Shown here: piece by piece, positions 1-5,271 of the stretch
Numbering within the stretch: the first letter of the stretch is position 1
How the letters are laid out: each line of letters starts with the position of its first letter
Source of the DNA: Thermodesulfobacteriaceae bacterium
GTDB lineage: Bacteria; Desulfobacterota; Thermodesulfobacteria; Thermodesulfobacteriales; Thermodesulfobacteriaceae
Direction: 5' to 3'
Length of the DNA stretch: 7,832 bases
NCBI GenBank assembly: GCA_015494725.1
Contig: WGAR01000177.1
Coordinates: forward strand, 1-7,832
The notes under the pieces: generated by a model
Told to the model about the DNA's origin: nothing
What the model saw: the letters and a program-made list of their open reading frames with translations, nothing else
The model's database searches: none
Position numbers and translations under genes: made by a program

Positions 1-1
1 C

Positions 2-148
2 CTTAATCCCCGCGCGGTGGTGATCCGCAAAGACCTCCCCTGTAGTCCCTGCCTTAAAAGGACCTGCCCCCAAGGACACTATCTCTGTCTCCGGGGGATC
101 TCCGTGGAGGAGGTCCTCCTGGCCGCACTGGAGGTAGCGGAATGCTGA
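2..148 (+). CDS. LPS heptosyltransferase (glycosyltransferase family 9), C-terminal fragment
   Basis: The reading frame starting at base 2 is open from the window edge to a TGA at 146-148 and gives the last 48 residues of a protein. The segment reads DLPCSPCLKRTCPQGHYLCL followed by GISVEEVLLAAL. The Cys-Pro-Cys-rich stretch and the closing 'I..EEVL.A' helix are typical of the C-terminus of WaaF-type ADP-heptose:LPS heptosyltransferases, which transfer heptose from ADP-heptose to the LPS inner core on the cytoplasmic face of the inner membrane. The neighbour agrees: the frame overlaps gmhB, which makes the ADP-heptose precursor, by 7 nt. WaaF (heptosyltransferase II) is the most likely member, but WaaC or another GT9 enzyme cannot be excluded because the catalytic body lies outside the window. 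Confidence 0.8.
   Translation, partial: LNPRAVVIRKDLPCSPCLKRTCPQGHYLCLRGISVEEVLLAALEVAEC
130..134 (+). promoter_or_regulatory. Ribosome binding site of gmhB
   Basis: A GGAGG sequence lies 7 nt before the ATG at 142, inside the last codons of the upstream heptosyltransferase frame. This supports the ATG at 142 as the start and suggests translation coupled to the upstream gene. Confidence 0.75.
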
Positions 149-741
149 AACGACCGGTGGTCTTCCTGGACCGGGACGGGACCATAAACGAAGAGGTGGG
201 CTATCTCAATCATATCTCCCGCTTGCGGCTTATCCCCGGGGCGGCCGAAGGCATAAGACGTCTTCGGGAGGCCGGTCTGGCGGTGGTCATTGTAACCAAT
301 CAGAGCGGGCCGGCCCGGGGATATTTCCCGGAGACCCTGGTGCACGAGGTGCATCGGGAATTGTTGCGGCGTCTGGCGGCCCAGGGAGCGGAGGTGGACG
401 GGATCTATGTCTGCCTGCACGCCCCCGAGGCCCGCTGTGTCTGTCGGAAACCCAATCCCGGCCTGATCCTTCGGGCCGCCGAGGACCTGAACCTGGATCT
501 CTCCCGGGCCTGGGTGGTGGGAGACCGGTGGGTGGATCTGGAGCTGGCCCGTCGGGTGGGGGCCCGGGGGGTGCTGGTCCTCACCGGCTACGGGCGCGGG
601 GAACTGGAATATGTCCTTCCCGCCAAGGGCCTCCGCCCCCATCTGGTGGCGCAGGATCTCCGGGAAGCCGCAGAACTCATTCGGAAGGACTTTCTCGCTC
701 CAGGATCCGCTGGATCTCCGAAACCAGACTCTGGGCGGTAA
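142..741 (+). CDS. gmhB: D-glycero-D-manno-heptose-1,7-bisphosphate 7-phosphatase (GmhB, HAD family)
   Basis: The protein has 199 residues and belongs to the HAD phosphatases of the GmhB/HisB-N type. It removes the 7-phosphate of heptose 1,7-bisphosphate in cytoplasmic ADP-heptose synthesis for LPS. Motif I is DRDGT with nucleophile D10 and acid/base D12; motif II is TNQSG at 52-56; motif III is K103 in CRKP; motif IV is GDRWVD at 127-132. The structural zinc site is C91-x-H93 and C99-x-C101, with a shorter spacing between the two pairs than in the E. coli enzyme (C92, H94, C107, C109). The start is fixed by a GGAGG 7 nt upstream and by the overlap with the heptosyltransferase stop. The natural fold seems to end near residue 183; about 15 further residues rich in Gly, Ser and Pro run into the convergent kinase gene. 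HisB-type histidinol phosphatase is the main alternative, made unlikely by the heptosyltransferase neighbour. Confidence 0.9.
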   Translation: MLKRPVVFLDRDGTINEEVGYLNHISRLRLIPGAAEGIRRLREAGLAVVIVTNQSGPARGYFPETLVHEVHRELLRRLAAQGAEVDGIYVCLHAPEARCVCRKPNPGLILRAAEDLNLDLSRAWVVGDRWVDLELARRVGARGVLVLTGYGRGELEYVLPAKGLRPHLVAQDLREAAELIRKDFLAPGSAGSPKPDSGR

Positions 742-3253
742 AGGGTTTGAGCAGGGCCCCGTCGAAGCCGAACTCCCGGGGTTTACTCACTACCGGATCC
801 TGCGAATAACCGCTGGCCACCAGGGCCCGCACCCCCGGATCCAGTTTGCGCAGCTCCGGAAGGACCTCCCTTCCTCCCCATCCTCCCGGAACCGTGAGGT
901 CCAGGATTACCAGATCGAAAGGCCGGCCCTGCTCCAGGGCCTCCCGAAACCGGGCCAGGGCTTCCCTTCCCTCCGCCGCGGTTTCCACCTCAAAACCGTG
1001 CAGACGCAGGATTTCGGCCATGGATTCCCGCACCCCTTCCTCATCGTCCAGGATGAGGATCCGCCGGGGAGGTTTCCCATCCGCGGCCTGAGGCGGGGAC
1101 TCCCTCCGCCTCTCCTCGGCCCGGGCCGGGACCAGCGGCAATCGAAGGCGGAAAAGGGCCCCCTCCCCGGGCCTGGATTCCACCTCGATGCGCCCCCCGT
1201 GGGCCTCGATAATCCTCCGACAGGTATAAAGCCCCAGCCCGGAGCCCCCCTCGCGGGTGGAGAAGAAGGGCTCGAAGATCTTCGCCTGTAATTCCTCGGG
1301 AATGCCCGGGCCGGTATCCCGGATCTCGATAACGGCCTCGTTCCCTTCCTGCCGGAGGGTCACAAAGATCTCTCCCCGGTCCTGCATGGCCTGTCGGGCG
1401 TTGAGGAAGATGTTGTGCAGGCAGATGGTTAGCTGTTCGGCGTCCAGCTGGAGGGGCGGAAACCGGGCCTGAAATTCCTGATGGATGCGAATGCCCGAGC
1501 CGGCCAGGGCAAACTCCAGGGCCTCGCGAACGATCTTTTCCAGCGAAGCCGCCTTTTTTACCGGGGCTCCGCCCTTGGTATAGGTGAGAAGCTCCCGGGT
1601 GAGGGTGCGGGCGGTAAGACAGGCCTTTTCCGCCTTTTCCACCAGGGTCTGGATCTCGGAGGAGGGAAACTTGAGTTTGAGCACCTCCAGATAACCGCTG
1701 ATGGTGGCCAGAAGGTTGTTGAAATCATGGGCCAGCCCCGAGGATACGATGCTCAGGGTCTCCAGCTGGGTGGTGCGTCGGGCTTCCTCCTCCAGGCGTT
1801 TTCTCAGGGTGATGTCCCGGAATACCACCACCCTCCCCACCATCTTCCCCTCCTCATCACACACCGGATGGGCCACCACCTCAAAATAGGCCTCCTCTCC
1901 CTCGGGGAGCCGGAAGGGGACCTCCTCCAGATAGGAAGCCTTCTCCGAGGAGGAAAGTTCTTCCAGATCCTTACAGGAGGTGGGTTCCAGGGAGAAAACC
2001 TTGCAGAAGGGTTTGCCCACGACCTCCTGGGCCTTACGTCCCAGGATCCTTTCGGCCGATGCGTTAAGGAGGGTGATGCGTCCCTCCACGTCCGTGGCCA
2101 CCACCGCATCGGCCAGCGCGGAAAGCACCACCTCCAGTCTCTCCCTCTCCTCCCGGAGTTTTCGTAGGGCTTCCTCCAGAGAACGGGTGCGTTTTCGGAC
2201 TTCTTCCTCCAGATGATCCCGGTGTCGGGAGAGATCCAGATAGGCCTTTCTTAGGCGGTGGTGGAGAGAGAGGATATAACAGATGACCAGAACCCCGGAA
2301 AGGGAGAAGATGAGCAACCCGGTGATGATCAGGAGATAACGCTGACGGGCCTTGCGCAGGGCCCGGGCGGCGAGTTCCGCATAAGGCCCCACCCCCAGGT
2401 AACGCAGACACGCGTGTACCGGCTGATAGTTGGCCGGAATGGTCCAGGCCGCTCCGGTCCGGCGGGCCACCGGAGAATCCTTGGGAAGGGCCAGGAGCAC
2501 CGAGGCTATGACCTCGGCGATCTCGTCGCGGAGCCGGGGACTGCGGGCCAGGGGCCATTCCGGGTACAGTTCCGTGCTCACCAGGAGATCAAAGCCCGGA
2601 GGATATACCCGGTGCAGGACCTTGAAATCCCGGAGACGGATCTTTCCCTCCCGGGCCATGGTCTCGAGCGTGTCCGTGCGCACGCACCCTGCATCCACCT
2701 CGCCCTTAAGCACCGCATAGACCACGGCGTCGTGCGTACCGTAAAAACGTACCCGGAAGTCTTTCCCCCGGCGCAGCCCGGCCTCTTTGAGCACCCGCCA
2801 TTGCATGAGCCATCCCCCGAAGGAATCCGGGTCCACAGCCCCGATCAGGGCCCCCTTGAGATCGTGAAGGTTGCGTAAATCCCTCCGGTCGGCCCGGGTG
2901 AAGATTACCCCTCCGAAGAGGGAATACACCTTCCCGAACTTGAGGTTCTTCATGGTCACGATGGGGGATAGCCCGCAGCAGGTCTCGAATTCCACGTACA
3001 TGGCCGGATTGGCCAGGACCAGATCCACCTCTCGCAGGCGAACGGCCCGTTTTAGTTCCTCAAAGGAAAGAGGCCGCAGGATAACATGATAGGGGGTCTT
3101 ACGGGAAAGGTAGTCCGCCAGGGGTTGCCAGCGTTTCACCGTGGCCTGGGGCCCGCGTTTGGCCAGAACCGCCAGTACGATCTCCCGTCCGAAGGCCGGA
3201 AGGGCCGCGGTTAGCAGGAAAAGGCCCAGACTCAGAAAAAATAATCGCTTCAC
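677..3253 (-). CDS. Hybrid sensor histidine kinase: PhnD-like periplasmic domain, PAS, HisKA, HATPase, receiver
   Basis: This 858-residue protein starts at GTG 3253 with a signal peptide (residues 1-22, MKRLFFLSLGLFLL core). Residues about 24-295 form a PhnD-like periplasmic binding domain (phosphonate-binding-like), with the late YPEW and NYQPVH stretches recalling the TtrS/ThsS sensors. A transmembrane helix spans about 305-329, a charged coiled coil 331-375 and a PAS domain about 371-485. The HisKA H-box is LAHDFNNLL with H509; the ATPase domain has N618, the G1 box DTGPGIP (646-652), EPFFST, and the G2 box GSGLGLY (671-677). The C-terminal receiver (730-855) has acidic D736/D737, phosphoacceptor D785, S814 and K836, so it looks active. 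There is no Hpt or DNA-binding domain and no regulator gene in view. Four periplasmic cysteines (C92, C93, C190, C282) are notable. An in-frame TAA lies just upstream of the GTG, and no Shine-Dalgarno is evident. The ligand is unknown; sulfur oxyanions are an inference. Confidence 0.92.
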   Translation of the reverse strand: MKRLFFLSLGLFLLTAALPAFGREIVLAVLAKRGPQATVKRWQPLADYLSRKTPYHVILRPLSFEELKRAVRLREVDLVLANPAMYVEFETCCGLSPIVTMKNLKFGKVYSLFGGVIFTRADRRDLRNLHDLKGALIGAVDPDSFGGWLMQWRVLKEAGLRRGKDFRVRFYGTHDAVVYAVLKGEVDAGCVRTDTLETMAREGKIRLRDFKVLHRVYPPGFDLLVSTELYPEWPLARSPRLRDEIAEVIASVLLALPKDSPVARRTGAAWTIPANYQPVHACLRYLGVGPYAELAARALRKARQRYLLIITGLLIFSLSGVLVICYILSLHHRLRKAYLDLSRHRDHLEEEVRKRTRSLEEALRKLREERERLEVVLSALADAVVATDVEGRITLLNASAERILGRKAQEVVGKPFCKVFSLEPTSCKDLEELSSSEKASYLEEVPFRLPEGEEAYFEVVAHPVCDEEGKMVGRVVVFRDITLRKRLEEEARRTTQLETLSIVSSGLAHDFNNLLATISGYLEVLKLKFPSSEIQTLVEKAEKACLTARTLTRELLTYTKGGAPVKKAASLEKIVREALEFALAGSGIRIHQEFQARFPPLQLDAEQLTICLHNIFLNARQAMQDRGEIFVTLRQEGNEAVIEIRDTGPGIPEELQAKIFEPFFSTREGGSGLGLYTCRRIIEAHGGRIEVESRPGEGALFRLRLPLVPARAEERRRESPPQAADGKPPRRILILDDEEGVRESMAEILRLHGFEVETAAEGREALARFREALEQGRPFDLVILDLTVPGGWGGREVLPELRKLDPGVRALVASGYSQDPVVSKPREFGFDGALLKPFTAQSLVSEIQRILERESPSE

Positions 3254-3292
3254 AGGATCAGGATATTAAAAAACGACTAAAGGATCAACGAT

Positions 3293-4723
3293 TTAACCCT
3301 TTATGCAGCCCAGGGGGAGGAGCTTCACCACCTTCCGGGTAAGTCCGGCCCGACAGGTGGCTTCGATGACCCGGGTTACGTCCTTGTAGGCCTCCGGGGC
3401 TTCCTCCGCCGCTCCCCGTTTACTCTTGGCCCGGACAACGATGCCTCTCCGGCGCAGGTCTTCGATGACCCGTTCGCCGCGGAAACGTTTGAGGGCCTGG
3501 TGACGACTCATGCTGCGTCCGGCTCCGTGGCAGGCGCTGCCGAAGGCCTTGGCCTCCCCCTGCCTGGTGCCCACCAGGATGTAGGAGGCCGTTCCCATGG
3601 AGCCGCCGATGATCACCGGCTGGCCCACCTCCCGGTAACGCGGCGGCAGTTCCGGACGACCCGGCCCCCAGGCCCGGGTGGCCCCCTTGCGATGCACAAA
3701 GAGCCGCCGCTTCCGGCCGTCAACCTCGTGTTCCTCCACCTTGCAGGTATTGTGGCTTACATCGTAGAGCAGGGTGACCCTTGCGTGCTTGAAAAAGTCC
3801 GTCACTACCTCTCGCACCAGATGGGTGATGACCTGCCGGTTAGCCAGGGCACAGTTCACCCCGCAGAGCATGGCCCGAAAGTAACGTTCCCCCTCCGGAG
3901 AATGGATGGGGGCACAGACCAGTTCCTTTTCCCGGATAGGGATGCCGTATTTCCGGGCCGCTTTGGCCAGGAGGGGCAGATAGTCGGTGGCGATCTGGTG
4001 CCCCAGGGCCCGGGACCCGCAGTGAATGGTGATGACGATGTCGTCCTCTTCCAGACCGAAGGCCTCCGCCGCCTGCCGGTCGTAAACCTCGGCCACGTAC
4101 TGGATCTCCAGATAGTGGTTCCCCGAACCCAGGGTTCCCACCTGACGGTGCTGCCGGCGCTTGGCCTCCAGAGACACACAGGAGGGATCGGCCCCGGGCA
4201 TACAGCCCTTCTCTTCGATATACTCCAGGTCCTCGGGTTCTCCGTACCCCTTTTCCACCGCCCAGCGCGCCCCTCCCACCAGGACCTGGTCCAGCTTCTC
4301 CGGGGTGAGCCGGATCTCCCCCTCCGAACCCACGCCGGAGGGCACGGTGCGGAAGAGTTCGTCCACCAGAGGTTCCAGGACCGGGAGGACCTCCTCCCGT
4401 TTAAGCCCGGTGCGCAGGGTTCGTACCCCGCAGGAGATGTCGTAGCCCACCCCGCCTACGGAGATGATACCCCCTTCCTCCGGGTCGAAGGCCGCCACCC
4501 CTCCGATGGGAAATCCGTAGCCCCAGTGGGCATCCGGCATGGCCATGGAGGCCCGGACGATCCCCGGCAGACAGGCCACGTTGGTCACCTGTTCATAGAC
4601 CTTTTCGTCCATTTCCTCCAGGAGCTCCCGGCTGGCAAAGATCTTCCCCGGCACCCGCATCTCCCCCTGCCGGGGGATCTCCCATTCGTAATCGTTGATC
4701 TTTACCAGTTTTTTGAGCTCCAT
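3293..4723 (-). CDS. rtcB: RNA-splicing ligase RtcB (3'-phosphate/5'-OH RNA ligase)
   Basis: The 476-residue protein is a full-length RtcB, a Mn2+- and GTP-dependent cytoplasmic ligase that joins RNA 3'-phosphate or 2',3'-cyclic phosphate ends to 5'-OH ends, used in tRNA splicing and RNA repair. Metal ligands are visible: D95 and C98 in GYDISCGVR, H203 in GSGNHYLE, H234 in HCGSRALGH and H324 in DVSHN. The histidine guanylylated during catalysis is H399 in SACHGAGR, and the C-terminal LGCIKG lysine that contacts guanine is present. MPDAHWGYGFPIGG (63-76) is another family signature. D95, C98, H203 and H234 have the same numbers as in the Pyrococcus horikoshii enzyme, and the total length is close to it. 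ATG 4723 is preceded by AGGGGG with 5 nt spacing. The gene follows the RelE-like toxin by 9 nt. No archease, the usual activator, is seen in the window. Identification is secure; the RNA substrate is not known. Confidence 0.96.
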   Translation of the reverse strand: MELKKLVKINDYEWEIPRQGEMRVPGKIFASRELLEEMDEKVYEQVTNVACLPGIVRASMAMPDAHWGYGFPIGGVAAFDPEEGGIISVGGVGYDISCGVRTLRTGLKREEVLPVLEPLVDELFRTVPSGVGSEGEIRLTPEKLDQVLVGGARWAVEKGYGEPEDLEYIEEKGCMPGADPSCVSLEAKRRQHRQVGTLGSGNHYLEIQYVAEVYDRQAAEAFGLEEDDIVITIHCGSRALGHQIATDYLPLLAKAARKYGIPIREKELVCAPIHSPEGERYFRAMLCGVNCALANRQVITHLVREVVTDFFKHARVTLLYDVSHNTCKVEEHEVDGRKRRLFVHRKGATRAWGPGRPELPPRYREVGQPVIIGGSMGTASYILVGTRQGEAKAFGSACHGAGRSMSRHQALKRFRGERVIEDLRRRGIVVRAKSKRGAAEEAPEAYKDVTRVIEATCRAGLTRKVVKLLPLGCIKG

Positions 4724-4728
4724 GGTGG

Positions 4729-4734
4729 CCCCCT
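4729..4734 (-). promoter_or_regulatory. Ribosome binding site of rtcB, overlapping the toxin stop codon
   Basis: On the - strand the sequence TAGGGGGCCACC precedes ATG 4723. The AGGGGG purine run overlaps the TAG stop (4733-4735) of the RelE-like frame. Ribosomes finishing the toxin frame would therefore sit on the rtcB start region, which suggests translational coupling. Confidence 0.55.
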
Positions 4735-5003
4735 ACGGAAAATAGCGATAAATGTCCTTTCTGCGCAAAATGCGTACCAAGATTACCGTATCACCTTCTA
4801 CTTCTATACCGACTCGGTAGTCGCCTATTTTTATCCTCCAGAAATTTTTGCCGCCTTTCAGCTTTGTTAGATCTCTTCTTAGCGCCGAGAGGGACGAAAT
4901 GTTTTCTATTTCGCTTATCAAGGACTTTATCTCTTTAAGTCAAAGAACGATCCTTGATTTTCTTTAAGTCCCGCTTAAAACTTTCCTCTATTTTGAGTTT
5001 CAT
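4733..5003 (-). pseudogene. RelE/ParE-family type II toxin, interrupted by a one-base frameshift
   Basis: ATG 5003 begins MKLKIEESFKRDLKKIKDRS-LT and stops at TAA 4935-4937 after 22 codons. The +1 frame then continues with LKEIKSLISEIENISS and on to the conserved RelE core: LKGGKNFWRIKIGDYR followed by a Val/Ile-rich strand and the closing RRKDIYRYFP. The region is 271 nt, exactly one base more than 90 codons, so removing one base restores an 89-residue toxin plus stop, the usual family size. Intact members are ribosome-dependent or free mRNA endonucleases neutralised by a co-encoded antitoxin. The ATG overlaps the antitoxin stop as ATGA, the classic antitoxin-toxin coupling. A shorter product could start at TTG 4921 (62 residues) but would lack the first helix. 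The frameshift may be inactivating, a sequencing error, or, less likely, a site of recoding (TTG ACT TAA A). The low GC sets it apart from rtcB. Confidence 0.82.
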
Positions 5004-5209
5004 TTGAGTTTGCTTTCAATCTCTTCCAACACTTCTTCTTTTGTTACGAACTTGTTTTTTCTCCCTTCTGCTATGGCTCTGCTTAAGGCTACATCTTCAA
5101 TAACTTCTGTGATCACCTCTTTAAGGAGATCTTTTTTTTCAAGGAGTAATTTACAGAGAATTTCTTCTAATAGAGGCCTGATTTCTTGATCTTTAAGAAT
5201 TATTTCCAT
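5000..5209 (-). CDS. Antitoxin of the RelE-type toxin-antitoxin module
   Basis: This is a 69-residue, highly charged and mostly helical protein, MEIILKDQEIRPLLEE at the start and KNKFVTKEEVLEEIESKLK at the end. The 'EDVALSRAIAEG' and 'FVTKEEVLEEIE' segments resemble small RelB/Phd-like antitoxins that pair with RelE toxins, where the C-terminal helix usually wraps the toxin. It should bind and inhibit the toxin and may repress its own operon; no DNA-binding fold is certain from the sequence. ATG 5209 is preferred because AAAGGAGGT lies 9 nt upstream; a TTG directly before it (5212) is an alternative start at 6 nt spacing. The TGA stop overlaps the toxin ATG by ATGA. GC is about 35-40%, far below the flanking genes. 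The family assignment rests mainly on the toxin partner. Confidence 0.75.
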   Translation of the reverse strand: MEIILKDQEIRPLLEEILCKLLLEKKDLLKEVITEVIEDVALSRAIAEGRKNKFVTKEEVLEEIESKLK

Positions 5210-5218
5210 CAAAGCGCA

Positions 5219-5223
5219 CCTCC
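5219..5223 (-). promoter_or_regulatory. Ribosome binding site of the antitoxin gene
   Basis: The - strand reads AAAGGAGGTGCGCTTTGATGG, with a perfect GGAGG 9 nt before ATG 5209 and 6 nt before TTG 5212. It is the strongest Shine-Dalgarno in the module, in keeping with antitoxin made in excess of toxin. The 59-nt gap to the upstream hyuA stop could hold a promoter, but I see no convincing -35/-10 pair. Confidence 0.7.
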
Positions 5224-5271
5224 TTTAAATTTCGCGCCTTGGTGCCTTCCTCTCTCAAAGATAATCCCGGA

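Noticed and set aside
1481..2167. Long + strand open frames opposite the kinase gene (for example 611-1291, 1481-2167 and 2258-2878).
   Set aside because: They lie antisense to a frame with complete kinase and receiver domains, are rich in Gly, Pro, Arg and Ser as expected from GC-rich shadows, and show no family motif.
3500..4870. 456-codon + strand open frame opposite rtcB.
   Set aside because: It is antisense to an RtcB with every active-site residue, and its Gly/His/Pro-rich composition is a by-product of the GC-rich complement; it also runs into the unrelated toxin region.
4733..4921. Treating the 62-residue frame from TTG 4921 as a complete small protein.
   Set aside because: It lacks the first helix of RelE toxins, whose missing part is encoded directly upstream in another frame behind an ATGA overlap; a broken toxin explains the region better.
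4928..4946. A CTTTGAC string at the toxin break, as in the RF2 (prfB) programmed frameshift site.
   Set aside because: In the toxin frame the codons are TCT TTG ACT TAA, so the RF2 arrangement CTT TGA is not in the reading frame, and no Shine-Dalgarno-like stimulator is placed as in prfB.
5224..5271. Possible promoter upstream of the antitoxin (a TTGAGA near 5255).
   Set aside because: No matching -10 hexamer stands at suitable spacing, so I could not support it; transcription may come from upstream.
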